A stretch of DNA of 64,000 bases from an uncultured Oscillospiraceae bacterium. Its GTDB lineage: Bacteria > Bacillota > Clostridia > Oscillospirales > Oscillospiraceae. The stretch's first letter is position 1. Every line of letters starts with the position of its first letter. Where the stretch lies: the NCBI GenBank assembly GCA_910585815.1, contig CAJUFJ010000008.1:1-64000 (forward strand), in the 5' to 3' direction. The translations under genes and the position numbers were made by a program. Below the pieces are notes generated by a model, which ran no database searches, was not told where the DNA came from, and worked only from the letters and a program-made list of their open reading frames with translations. This document shows positions 34,194-41,678 of the stretch, in pieces.

Positions 34194-34709
34194 ATGGAAT
34201 CCATGCACACGTCAAATCCAGACAACGCCCCCGCCGGAACCTATCTGATTTTTGACAATTACCCCTTTAAGCTGGCTGTCATCCAGCAACTGATGTATGA
34301 GGCCGACCTGCTGGGCAGCAAATACTACGGCGGCGACCAGTATTTCGAGGCCTACGGCGACGTCTCCGACGTCTCGGAGCGGGTATCCATCGACCGGCTG
34401 CTGCCCTATATCGAGCAGGGAAACCACTTTTTTGAGTCGCTGAACATCCCCCGCGCCCTGGCCGATAAGGTCACCAAGCTCTATGTTGGGGAGGAGCTGG
34501 ATGTGTACTACCACATCAATCCCCAGTGGCTGGACTTTGAGGAGTATTTCGACGACGGCGCGGACTTCGATATTCTCGCCATCAGCGAGCGGGAGCTGAA
34601 GCAGTTCCCCAACCTGAAGTCCATTGTCTTCAACATGTACCACACCCCTCCCGACGCGCTGATTACCCAGCTGGAGGAGTCAGGCATCGAGGTGGGGCTC
34701 TTTGCGTGA
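34194..34709 (+). CDS. hypothetical protein (171 aa)
   Basis: 171 residues, acidic, no recognised domain. Central text DVYYHINPQWLDFEEYFDDGADFDILAISERELKQFPNLKSIVF looks like a small alpha/beta fold. AAGGAGGT lies six bases before the ATG, and it starts 11 bases after the dehydratase gene, so it belongs to that operon. Confidence 0.7.
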   Translation: MESMHTSNPDNAPAGTYLIFDNYPFKLAVIQQLMYEADLLGSKYYGGDQYFEAYGDVSDVSERVSIDRLLPYIEQGNHFFESLNIPRALADKVTKLYVGEELDVYYHINPQWLDFEEYFDDGADFDILAISERELKQFPNLKSIVFNMYHTPPDALITQLEESGIEVGLFA

Positions 34710-34731
34710 CGCGCCGGACCCGCTCCGGATT

Positions 34732-34759
34732 TGACAAAAAGGATATTTTGTGCTAGTAT
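34732..34759 (+). promoter_or_regulatory. promoter of the DUF4180 gene
   Basis: TTGACA (34732-34737), 16 bp, TAGTAT (34754-34759) with a TG just before the -10. Confidence 0.75.
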
Positions 34760-34807
34760 TCGTCCTCAGCTGGAATTTGTGCTGCAAATCTGGTTGAGGA
34801 GGATATT

Positions 34808-35176
34808 ATGAACATCGAATACATCAAAGACAACGGAATGGATATTGCAGTCGTTTCCAGCGACGGGAAGGTAATTGTTGACACACAGTCCGCCCTGGAC
34901 CTGGCAATGACGGTAAAATATGAAGCCGGCACGGCCAACCTCGTGCTGGACAAGCGCCTGATCTGTGAGGACTTTTTCATCCTCAGCACCGGCGTGGCGG
35001 GGGAAATCCTGCAAAAGTTTGTCAACTACCACGTGCGGGCCGCCATCTACGGCGACTATTCCCATTACACCAGCAAGCCCTTAAAGGACTTCATCTACGA
35101 GTCCAATCAGGGGAAAAATTTCTTTTTTGTGGCCACCAAAGAGGAGGCCATCCAAAAACTGACGCAGACACAGTGA
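34808..35176 (+). CDS. DUF4180 protein
   Basis: 122 residues. It matches DUF4180 in KRLICEDFFILSTGVAGEILQKFVNYHVRAAIYGDYSHYTSKPLKDFIYESNQGKNFFFV. The family is widespread in Firmicutes and often sits near regulators; its biochemical role is not known. GAGGAGG precedes the ATG and it has its own promoter. Confidence 0.85.
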   Translation: MNIEYIKDNGMDIAVVSSDGKVIVDTQSALDLAMTVKYEAGTANLVLDKRLICEDFFILSTGVAGEILQKFVNYHVRAAIYGDYSHYTSKPLKDFIYESNQGKNFFFVATKEEAIQKLTQTQ

Positions 35177-35204
35177 AATAACGAGGTACAGATTCCAGTA
35201 AAAT

Positions 35205-35233
35205 CAGGAGCCGTCCACAATGGACGGCTCCTG
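35205..35233. terminator. bidirectional terminator between DUF4180 and clpC
   Basis: A perfect 13-bp stem, CAGGAGCCGTCCA (35205-35217) with TGGACGGCTCCTG (35221-35233), between convergent genes. Confidence 0.75.
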
Positions 35234-35240
35234 TTCCATT

Positions 35241-37670
35241 TTACACCAGTCTCACGGTTACCTCGTCCCCCTGGGCGGAAACCTGGAGGGTGTCCCCCTT
35301 TTTCAGGCGGCCGGACAGCATCAGGTCGGCGGCGGGGTCCTCCACCAGGTTGGCGATGGCCCGGCGGAGGGGACGGGCGCCGTACTCCCGGCTGCTGCCC
35401 TTGCCGGCCAGAAGGGACACCGCCTCCTCCTCCACCGCCATGGCGATGCCCAGCTTGTCCAGCCGCTTCCGGGTCTCGGACAGCAGCTGGCGGGTGATGG
35501 CGTTGAGGGTCTCGCCGCTGAGGGGGTGGAAGACCAGGGTGGCGTCCAGGCGGTTGAGGAACTCCGGGGCGAAGGTGTTCCCCGCGTCGGACAGCACCGC
35601 CCGCTCCAGCTCCTCCCGCTCCGCCTCGCCCCCGGCGGCAAAGCCCAGCCGCTTCCCCTTGGCGAACCGCTGGGCCCCCAGGTTGGAGGTCATCACCAGC
35701 ACGGCATTGCGGAAGTCGGTCTTCCGGCCCTGGGCGTCGGTGAGCACCCCCTCCTCCATCACCTGGAGGAGCAGGGACCAGATGTCGTGGTGGGCCTTCT
35801 CCAGCTCGTCCAGCAGCACCACCGACCAGGGCTTTCGCCGCACCCGCTCGGTGAGCTGGCCCCCCTCCTCGTGGCCCACGTAGCCCGGCGGGGAGCCGAT
35901 GAGCCGGGATACGGTGTGCCCCTCCATATACTCGGACATGTCGAAGCGCAGCAGGGCCTCCTCGCTGCCAAAGAGGGCCCGGGCCAGAGACCGGCACAGC
36001 TGGGTCTTACCCACCCCGCTGGGGCCCAGCAGCAGGAAGCAGCCCACCGGGCGGCGGGGGTCCTTCAGCCCCAGCCGGCCCCGGCGGATGGCCTTCACCA
36101 CCGTCTCCACCGCCCGGTCCTGGCCCAGGATGTGCCGGCGCAGGGCCTGGTCCAGGCCGGCCAGGGCCTTTTTGTCCGCCTCGTCCGGGTCTGTGACGGG
36201 CACCCCGGTCCACTGGGAGAGCACCGCCTGGATGTGGTGGGGCTCCACGGCAAACTGCCCCTGGCCCGACTGCCACCGCTGCCGCTCCCCCTCCAGCTCC
36301 CGGCGAAAATCCCGCTCCACGTTGCGCAGGATGGCCGCCTGCTCGAAGTCCTGGCGGCGCACCGCGTCGGCCAACTGGCGGCTAGCCTGGGACACCCGGC
36401 CCTCCAGCCGCTGGAGCTCGGGAGGCAGCGCCTTGCCTGACAGCCGGGCCTGGGCCGCCGCTTCGTCCACCAGGTCGATGGCCTTGTCGGGCAGGAACCG
36501 CTGGGGCAGGTAGCGGCAGGACAGGTCCACCGCCGCCTCCAGGGCGCTGTCGGAGATAATCAGGTGGTGGTGGGCCTCATACCGGCCCCGGAGGCCCTGC
36601 AAAATTTCCAGCGTCTCCGCCCGGGTGGGCTCCTTCACGGTGATGGGCTGAAAGCGGCGCTCCAGGGCGGCGTCCTTCTCAATATATTTCCGGTACTCGT
36701 CGATGGTGGTGGCCCCGATCACTTGCAGCTCCCCCCGGGAGAGGGCGGGCTTGAGGATGTTGGCGGCGTCGATGGCCCCCTCGGCGCTGCCCGCCCCCAC
36801 GATGGTGTGGAGCTCGTCAATAAAGAGGATGATGTTCCCCGCCCGACGGACCTCGTTGAGGACGTGCTTCAGCTTCTCCTCAAACTCCCCCCGGTACTTG
36901 GTGCCCGCCACCATGGCAGACAGGTCCAGGGAGTACACCCGCTTGCCCGTCAGGTGCTGGGGGGCGGTGCCGTCGGCAATGGCGGCGGCCAGACCCTCCA
37001 CCACGGCGGTCTTGCCCACACCGGGCTCACCGATGAGGGCGGGGTTGTTCTTGGTGCGGCGGGAGAGAATCTGAATCACCCGCCCCAGCTCCTCCTTCCG
37101 GCCGATCACCGGGTCCAGCCGGCCCTCGGCTGCCATACGGGTCAGGTCCCGGGCGCACTGGTCCAGCTGACGGGTGTCGCCGCTGGGCCGGGGCTCGGGC
37201 TCCCGGGGTCGGGGCTTGGGGGTGGGGGCCTCCTCCCCGCCCAGGGAGGCGGACACCGAGCGGTACAGCCCCTCCCCGTCCACCCCGCAGTGGGCCAGCA
37301 GCCGAGAAGCCCCGTTGCCCTTGGCCCGCAGCAGGCCCAGCAGCAGGTGCTCGGAGTTCACCGCGTGCTGGCCCAGGCGGCGGCTCTCCTCCACCGCCCC
37401 CTGGATGGCCATGCAGCAGTTGGGGGTGAGGCCCTGAAAGCTGGACTGGGCGGGCACCCCCGTCCCCACCCGCTGGGCGATGGCGGAGCGCAGAGCCTGG
37501 CTGTCCGCCCCTGCCCGGCGCAGGGCCATAGCGGCGGGGCTGAACTCCTGACCGGCCAGCCCCAGGAGCAGGTGCTCGCTGCCCACATAGCTGTGGCCCA
37601 GCCGGGCGGCGTTCTGCTGGGCCAGGCGTATGGCCCCCAGGGCGGTGGATGTGAATTGGCTGTCTGCCAT
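35241..37670 (-). CDS. clpC: ClpC-type AAA+ unfoldase
   Basis: 809 residues. Two Clp N repeats (1-140; [16 protein letters not shown] and [15 protein letters not shown]), AAA1 with Walker A GEPGVGKT (214-221) and [12 protein letters not shown], a UVR-like middle segment ([18 protein letters not shown]), AAA2 with [10 protein letters not shown] and [16 protein letters not shown], and the D2-small domain. RLGF between the AAA2 sensor motifs matches the ClpP-docking loop, so it probably feeds ClpP. ctsR and mcsAB, the usual clpC neighbours, are absent, so regulation may differ. Confidence 0.88.
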   Translation of the reverse strand: MADSQFTSTALGAIRLAQQNAARLGHSYVGSEHLLLGLAGQEFSPAAMALRRAGADSQALRSAIAQRVGTGVPAQSSFQGLTPNCCMAIQGAVEESRRLGQHAVNSEHLLLGLLRAKGNGASRLLAHCGVDGEGLYRSVSASLGGEEAPTPKPRPREPEPRPSGDTRQLDQCARDLTRMAAEGRLDPVIGRKEELGRVIQILSRRTKNNPALIGEPGVGKTAVVEGLAAAIADGTAPQHLTGKRVYSLDLSAMVAGTKYRGEFEEKLKHVLNEVRRAGNIILFIDELHTIVGAGSAEGAIDAANILKPALSRGELQVIGATTIDEYRKYIEKDAALERRFQPITVKEPTRAETLEILQGLRGRYEAHHHLIISDSALEAAVDLSCRYLPQRFLPDKAIDLVDEAAAQARLSGKALPPELQRLEGRVSQASRQLADAVRRQDFEQAAILRNVERDFRRELEGERQRWQSGQGQFAVEPHHIQAVLSQWTGVPVTDPDEADKKALAGLDQALRRHILGQDRAVETVVKAIRRGRLGLKDPRRPVGCFLLLGPSGVGKTQLCRSLARALFGSEEALLRFDMSEYMEGHTVSRLIGSPPGYVGHEEGGQLTERVRRKPWSVVLLDELEKAHHDIWSLLLQVMEEGVLTDAQGRKTDFRNAVLVMTSNLGAQRFAKGKRLGFAAGGEAEREELERAVLSDAGNTFAPEFLNRLDATLVFHPLSGETLNAITRQLLSETRKRLDKLGIAMAVEEEAVSLLAGKGSSREYGARPLRRAIANLVEDPAADLMLSGRLKKGDTLQVSAQGDEVTVRLV

Positions 37671-37840
37671 GGTAGCATCACCTCAGAATCAAATCTGCTA
37701 CCATCATGCCCGGTTTTTTGCCGGTTTAGACACAGCCGCCCCGCCGGGCTGGGGAACGTCCGCCGGACAGGTACAGGTATACCCGGCGGACCCATCGGGA
37801 TACGTCTCTGCAAAAAATTTGAAGCTCCAAAAATTAAGCA

Positions 37841-37868
37841 TTGCTTTTTTGAAAAAATGTGCTAGAAT
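37841..37868 (+). promoter_or_regulatory. promoter of the ferredoxin gene
   Basis: TTGCTT (37841-37846), 16 bp, extended -10 TGCTAGAAT (TAGAAT at 37863-37868). Confidence 0.7.
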
Positions 37869-37901
37869 AGAGAGTACCATTTTAATGGAGGTGTACATAT
37901 C

Positions 37902-38072
37902 ATGGCCTATGTTATTAGTGACGCTTGCATCAGCTGCGGTTCCTGCACTGAGGGCTGCCCCGTGGGCGCTATCGCTCAGGGCGACGACCACTACGTCATC
38001 GACGCCGGCGCCTGCATCGATTGCGGCTCCTGCGCTGGTACCTGCCCCATGGGCGCTATCTCCCAGGGCTAA
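37902..38072 (+). CDS. 2[4Fe-4S] clostridial-type ferredoxin
   Basis: 56 residues, short enough to be missed by length cut-offs. Two classic CxxCxxCxxxCP motifs, CISCGSCTEGCP and CIDCGSCAGTCP, at about residues 9-20 and 40-51, bind two [4Fe-4S] clusters. GGAGG lies 10 bases before the ATG, a promoter lies just upstream and a strong terminator follows. It is a low-potential electron carrier, as in Clostridium pasteurianum ferredoxin, and may serve activase, hydrogenase or pyruvate oxidoreductase. Confidence 0.95.
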   Translation: MAYVISDACISCGSCTEGCPVGAIAQGDDHYVIDAGACIDCGSCAGTCPMGAISQG

Positions 38073-38077
38073 TGACC

Positions 38078-38114
38078 AAAAAAACAGCGCCGGCTCGTCC
38101 GGCGCTGTTTTTTT
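38078..38114 (+). terminator. terminator after the ferredoxin gene
   Basis: Stem ACAGCGCCGG (38084-38093) with CCGGCGCTGT (38099-38108), then a run of T. Confidence 0.9.
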
Positions 38115-38153
38115 ATGGGTTTGTTCAATGCACTGCGGATAGGGATGCGAAAA

Positions 38154-38312
38154 AAGCCTTCCCCCTTCCAGGGGGAAGGTGGCACGGCCGGAGGCCGTGA
38201 CGGATGAGGGTGCGGCGAGGTTAGCGCCCCTTATCGAAAGGACAGCGTCCCCGTCCCGCCCCCTCATCCGCCCCCTTCGGGGGCACCTTCCCCCCGGAGG
38301 ATGGAAGGCTTT
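38154..38312. repeat. palindromic element downstream of the XRE gene
   Basis: A 159-bp cloverleaf-type element: AAGCCTTCCCCCTTCCAGGGGGAAGG, CACGGCCGGAGGCCGTG, GGATGAGGG / CCCTCATCC, CCCCCTTCGGGGG and a final GGAAGGCTT arm, followed by the CCCTGCGGGGGACG tail. Confidence 0.8.
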
Positions 38313-38333
38313 CCCTGCGGGGGACGAAGGGTT

Positions 38334-38582
38334 TTATTCGTCTGCGCTCTGAAACAGGCTCTCGATGGATACCCCAAGGACCTCCGCAAGCCCATAGAGC
38401 TCAATATCTGTTACAGTCCTCTGCTTATCTTCGATTCTTGAGATGGAGCCACGGCAAATATAAATTGCCAGCGTTTCCAGTTTGTCCGACAATGCCTGCT
38501 GGCTCAGCTTTCTTTTGATTCGGAGCTCCTTCACCCGGCCCCCTACCATGTTCATGGCTTCTCCGTCTATAATTCTTGCCAT
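38334..38582 (-). CDS. small XRE-family helix-turn-helix regulator
   Basis: 82 residues: VKELRIKRKLSQQALSDKLETLAIYICRGSISRIEDKQRTVTDIELYGLAEVLGVSIESLF. The spacing between helix 2 and the recognition helix is longer than in canonical HTH_3. AAGGGG lies nine bases before the ATG. It is divergent from the gene at 38701, with two dyads between them. Confidence 0.85.
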   Translation of the reverse strand: MARIIDGEAMNMVGGRVKELRIKRKLSQQALSDKLETLAIYICRGSISRIEDKQRTVTDIELYGLAEVLGVSIESLFQSADE

Positions 38583-38594
38583 AATTTATTCCCC

Positions 38595-38663
38595 TTTGTC
38601 TTGACACGAGACAAAACTTAGGGTAAACTATGTCCAAGACGAACTTGTCCTATGACAGGACAA
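38595..38663. promoter_or_regulatory. divergent promoter region with two operator-like dyads
   Basis: Dyad 1: TTTGTCT-N7-AGACAAA (38595-38615). Dyad 2: TTGTCCT-N5-AGGACAA (38645-38663). A plus-strand promoter, TTGACA (38601-38606), 17 bp, TAAACT (38624-38629), overlaps dyad 1. The XRE protein is the likely binder. Confidence 0.7.
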
Positions 38664-38700
38664 ACCAGAAATTTAACATCTCAATATATGGAGACAGTCT

Positions 38701-38961
38701 ATGAAAAATGATCCAATTCCCTTTTCCCCTTGGAACCTGACCGAGCCCCCCATGCGCTGGAGCCTCGATGATGGGCTGATAAACGGGGTCATTGCGGCGG
38801 CGGTGTGGTCAGTGGGGCAGCGCCCGGGAGTATGGGGTAAGATGATGATAGCACTGGACAACGGCGTCCGAAACATGGAGGAGAACACCCTTGACGCCTT
38901 TTTCTTTCAGGCAATGGTGGACCGCCTCCTGGAGGAATTTCATATGCTGTACCCCGATTAA
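38701..38961 (+). CDS. hypothetical protein (86 aa)
   Basis: 86 residues, no recognised domain. An acidic C-terminal helix (MEENTLDAFFFQAMVDRLLEEFHMLYP) is the main feature. GGAG lies nine bases before the ATG. Its promoter carries XRE-type dyads, so it may be the regulated partner of the divergent gene. Confidence 0.65.
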   Translation: MKNDPIPFSPWNLTEPPMRWSLDDGLINGVIAAAVWSVGQRPGVWGKMMIALDNGVRNMEENTLDAFFFQAMVDRLLEEFHMLYPD

Positions 38962-39038
38962 AGTAGCGCCGGAGCATCGGCGCTGTTTTTTGCATCATCT
39001 TATCTAGTATTTAAAATTATATTTGGTCATATTTTATA

Positions 39039-39067
39039 TTGATAAACCTGCTGTTTTCGTATATACT
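39039..39067 (+). promoter_or_regulatory. promoter of the hemolysin III-like gene
   Basis: TTGATA (39039-39044), 17 bp, TATACT (39062-39067). Confidence 0.75.
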
Positions 39068-39115
39068 GTATTTAGAAGAATCGAAGCCCCGTCCCCCCGG
39101 AAAGGAGTGTGTCCC

Positions 39116-39850
39116 ATGCGTACCAATACATTAACCGCCAGCAGCCTGCCCGCCGCCTCTGTGGGAGCCGTCCGGCCCCGCCGCCGAGCGGAGGTCCGCG
39201 ACCCCTACGACGGCCTGCGCCCCTGGTCGGCCATCACCCACGGCGCGGGCGCGGTACTGGCCGCTCTGGGCACCGCCGTTCTGCTGGTCCGGTCGGCCCT
39301 GCTGGGCAAGTGGCTGCTGTTTGGGCTGTTTGCCGTCTACGGCCTGTCCATGATCTGCCTGTACACCGCCAGCACCCTCTACCACTGTCTCAACGTCTCC
39401 GTCCCCGGGCGGCTGGCCCTGCGGAAATATGACCACTGCTCCATCTACCTTCTTATCGCCGGCAGCTATACCCCCCTGTGCCTCACCGTCCTGCGGGAGG
39501 CAGGCGGCATCCCGCTGGTGATTGCCGTGTGGACGCTGGCCATCGCCGGGACGGTGCTCACCATCGCCAAGCTGGCCATCCCCCGGTGGCTCACCAGCGC
39601 CATCTACCTGTTCATGGGCTGGCTGGCCATCTTCGCCATTGTTCCCATCTACCATGCTCTGCCCCCGGCGGGCTTCTTCTGGCTGCTGACAGGCGGACTG
39701 CTGTATACCGTGGGCGGCGTGCTCTACGCCGTGAAGTGGCCAGGCCGGGACAATCCCCGCTTCGGCTGCCACGAGATTTTTCACCTGTTCATCCTGCTGG
39801 GCAGCGTCGCCCACTTCGTCATGATGGACCGGGTGGTGCTTTGGCTGTAA
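39116..39850 (+). CDS. hemolysin III / TrhA (PAQR) family membrane protein
   Basis: 244 residues with about seven membrane helices. PAQR signatures: WSAITHGAGAVLAALGT, ASTLYHCLNV, KYDHCSIYLLIAGSYTPLC and GCHEIFHLFILLGSVAHF, whose His residues form the metal site. TrhA proteins affect membrane lipid fluidity; the hemolysin name comes from a heterologous assay. AAAGGAG lies eight bases before the ATG. A MITE-like repeat follows the gene. Confidence 0.9.
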   Translation: MRTNTLTASSLPAASVGAVRPRRRAEVRDPYDGLRPWSAITHGAGAVLAALGTAVLLVRSALLGKWLLFGLFAVYGLSMICLYTASTLYHCLNVSVPGRLALRKYDHCSIYLLIAGSYTPLCLTVLREAGGIPLVIAVWTLAIAGTVLTIAKLAIPRWLTSAIYLFMGWLAIFAIVPIYHALPPAGFFWLLTGGLLYTVGGVLYAVKWPGRDNPRFGCHEIFHLFILLGSVAHFVMMDRVVLWL

Positions 39851-39863
39851 AAAGGCTCACTCC

Positions 39864-40012
39864 CGTCTCGTAAATTCGGAAAAGCTCTAGAAATACCGGC
39901 CGGTACGTCCTGTAGGGCAGGGATTCTACCCCTGCCTATCCCCGTAAGGGGATAAAAGGCAAGGGCAGAGCCCTTGCCCTACACGCGGCAGGTATCCTGA
40001 ATTTATGAGACG
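39864..40012. repeat. MITE-like element with 17-bp terminal inverted repeats, copy 1
   Basis: 149 bp bounded by CGTCTCGTAAATTCGGA and TCCTGAATTTATGAGACG. Inside, a GTAGGGCAGGG-type hairpin faces GGGCAAGGGCAGAGCCCTTGCCCTAC. The central CTATCCCCGTAAGGGGATA hairpin is shared with copy 2 at 48646. Confidence 0.85.
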
Positions 40013-40036
40013 ATCGTAAAAACCGCTCTGTCTCCC

Positions 40037-40153
40037 TTGACAAAGCGGCTGGAATCGGTATAATAAAAACAGAAGGGCGCTGCTGCATGGCAGTTAGCCC
40101 GGAGTTATAGCTAACAATCAGTTAGCCGCTCGGGTTGCAGCCGGGCGGCTAAC
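40037..40153 (+). ncRNA. candidate antitoxin RNA of type I locus 1
   Basis: Promoter TTGACA (40037-40042), 16 bp, TATAAT (40059-40064); start expected near 40071. The RNA reads toward the 3' end of the toxin gene and contains the stem GTTAGCCGC (40121-40129) / GCGGCTAAC (40145-40153), which overlaps the toxin stop codon. TATAATAAAAACAGAAGGGC is shared exactly with locus 2. Confidence 0.65.
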
Positions 40154-40235
40154 ACGCGTCTATGGTCATGACGTACAGAATGACCGCTAAGTACACCAAA
40201 ATCTGGAGTATAGCAACTATACGCTTTTTCCACAT
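40149..40235 (-). CDS. 28-residue membrane peptide, type I toxin candidate 1
   Basis: 28 residues: positively charged start (MWKKR), one hydrophobic helix (about residues 6-23) and a short tail ending in Cys. GGGGGAGGTGG stands seven bases upstream of the ATG. It has its own promoter 100 bases upstream and is faced by a convergent RNA promoter. This layout, also found at 55725-56054 with related leader sequence, is that of TxpA/holin-like type I toxins. It has no strict sequence match that I can name. Confidence 0.7.
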   Translation of the reverse strand: MWKKRIVAILQILVYLAVILYVMTIDAC

Positions 40236-40335
40236 CCGCACCACCTCCCCCATGTGAAATTTGCCGTGGGGAAATGGGCCAACCACCTTTTATACAACAG
40301 CGCGCCTTCGGCCTCTCCAGTTGAGAGGCGAAATA

Positions 40336-40365
40336 ATTATAACATGGCGGGGCTTTTTCTGTCAA
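40336..40365 (-). promoter_or_regulatory. promoter of toxin candidate 1
   Basis: Minus strand: TTGACA (40365-40360), 18 bp, TATAAT (40341-40336). The 100-base leader resembles that of locus 2 (GAAGG-GCG-TGTTGTATAA-GGTGGTT pattern). Confidence 0.8.
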
Positions 40366-40370
40366 ACCCC

Positions 40371-40399
40371 TTGCCAAGCGCGAAAAAATAGGGTAAAAT
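40371..40399 (+). promoter_or_regulatory. promoter of efp
   Basis: TTGCCA (40371-40376), 17 bp, TAAAAT (40394-40399), about 50 bases before the efp start. Confidence 0.65.
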
Positions 40400-40447
40400 A
40401 AGTCAGCTAAGCATATCTTATAGTTTATGTAATGGAGGATGATTCCT

Positions 40448-41020
40448 ATGCCTATGATTTCTGCCAGCGATTTCCGCAACGGCGTAACCTTCGAGATGGA
40501 CGGCAAGGTTATGCAGGTGGTCGAGTTCCAGCACGTCAAGCCCGGCAAGGGCGCGGCCTTTGTCCGCACCAAGATGAAGAACGTCATCACCGGCGGCGTG
40601 ACCGAGACCTCCTTCAACCCCACCGCCAAGTTCGAACAGGCCTTCGTGGAGCGCAAGGACATGGACTACAGCTACAGCGACGGCGACCTGTACTACTTCA
40701 TGGACCCCGAGACCTTCGACATGATCCCCATCGGCAAGGACCTGCTGGGCGACAGCTTCAAGTTTGTCAAGGAGAACATGACCTGCAAGGTGATGTCCTA
40801 CAAGGGCAGCGTGTTTGGCGTGGAGCCCCCCAACTTCGTTGAGCTGGAGGTCACCGAGACCGACCCCGGCTTTGCCGGCAACACCGCCACCAACAACGTG
40901 CTCAAGCCCGCCACCCTGGAGACCGGCGCCGAGATCAAGGTGCCCCTGTTCGTCAACCCCGGCGATAAAATCAAGATCGACACCCGCACCGGCGAGTATC
41001 TGGAGCGCTGCAAGGCCTGA
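40448..41020 (+). CDS. efp: elongation factor P
   Basis: 190 residues with the three beta-barrel domains. Domain I ([42 protein letters not shown]) has the KPGKGAA loop, whose second Lys is the usual modification site. Domain III ends with [26 protein letters not shown] relieves ribosome stalling at polyproline. GGAGG lies nine bases before the ATG at 40448; the ATG at 40439 touches that site and is unlikely. Confidence 0.96.
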   Translation: MPMISASDFRNGVTFEMDGKVMQVVEFQHVKPGKGAAFVRTKMKNVITGGVTETSFNPTAKFEQAFVERKDMDYSYSDGDLYYFMDPETFDMIPIGKDLLGDSFKFVKENMTCKVMSYKGSVFGVEPPNFVELEVTETDPGFAGNTATNNVLKPATLETGAEIKVPLFVNPGDKIKIDTRTGEYLERCKA

Positions 41021-41034
41021 TTTTCCGCCATTTC

Positions 41035-41104
41035 GCAGGGGCGGATATCATCCGCCCGTCACATTTTCAATGCTGTATCCGGGCGGCTGATAGCCGCCCC
41101 TACA
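41035..41104. repeat. REPIN-like element between efp and the zinc-ribbon gene
   Basis: GCAGGGGCGGATATCATCCGCCC faces GGGCGGCTGATAGCCGCCCCTACA with a 26-base spacer. The two inner stems (GGATATCATCC and GGCTGATAGCC) differ but both pair perfectly. Confidence 0.8.
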
Positions 41105-41133
41105 GGATTGTCTCTAAAATAAGGAGTAACATT

Positions 41134-41556
41134 ATGACTATTTCCGAGAAAGTCGCCTATCTGAAGGGCCTGGCCGAGGGGCTGGATCTGGACACCACCA
41201 AGTCCAAGGAGGGCAAGCTCATCTCCGTGATGATCGGCATTATGGAGGAGCTGGCCATGTCCGTGGAGGACCTGGAGGAGAACGCCCTCAACCTGGGCGA
41301 GGAGATCGACGTGCTGTCTGACGACCTGGCCGACGTGGAGGAGGTCGTTTTCGACGAGGACGACGACGCTGAAGATTACGACGACGACTGGTTTGAGGTG
41401 GAGTGCCCCACCTGCGGAGCCGACATCCTGGTGGATGACGACGCCCTGGTGGACGGCGAGGTGGAGTGCCCCTCCTGCGGCACCCGCTACGCCATGGAGC
41501 TCACCGACGACGAGGAGGAGGACGAGGACGGCGACAGCGAGGAGCCGGAGGCGTAA
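41134..41556 (+). CDS. CD1247-type protein with acidic linker and zinc ribbon
   Basis: 140 residues. The N-terminal helical part (TISEKVAYLKGLAEGLDLDTTKSKEGKLISVMIGIMEELA) resembles the CD1247 N-terminal domain of clostridia. A very acidic linker leads to a zinc ribbon with two pairs, CPTCG and CPSCG, and an acidic tail (DDEEEDEDGD). Its role is unknown; the charge and zinc ribbon suggest binding to a protein or nucleic-acid machine. GGAG precedes the ATG. Confidence 0.8.
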   Translation: MTISEKVAYLKGLAEGLDLDTTKSKEGKLISVMIGIMEELAMSVEDLEENALNLGEEIDVLSDDLADVEEVVFDEDDDAEDYDDDWFEVECPTCGADILVDDDALVDGEVECPSCGTRYAMELTDDEEEDEDGDSEEPEA

Positions 41557-41571
41557 ATCCTGTTATATTCC

Positions 41572-41596
41572 GGGCGGCCGTTTGGCCGCCCTTTTT
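41572..41596 (+). terminator. terminator after the zinc-ribbon gene
   Basis: Stem GGGCGGCC (41572-41579) with GGCCGCCC (41584-41591), then TTTTT. Confidence 0.85.
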
Positions 41597-41678
41597 AAAT
41601 TTTTTCCGCTCCCGGAAACTTTTTCCCAAAAGATTCGTCTATAAGGAATAGAAGCCTGAATAGGAAAGGAGAATCATT

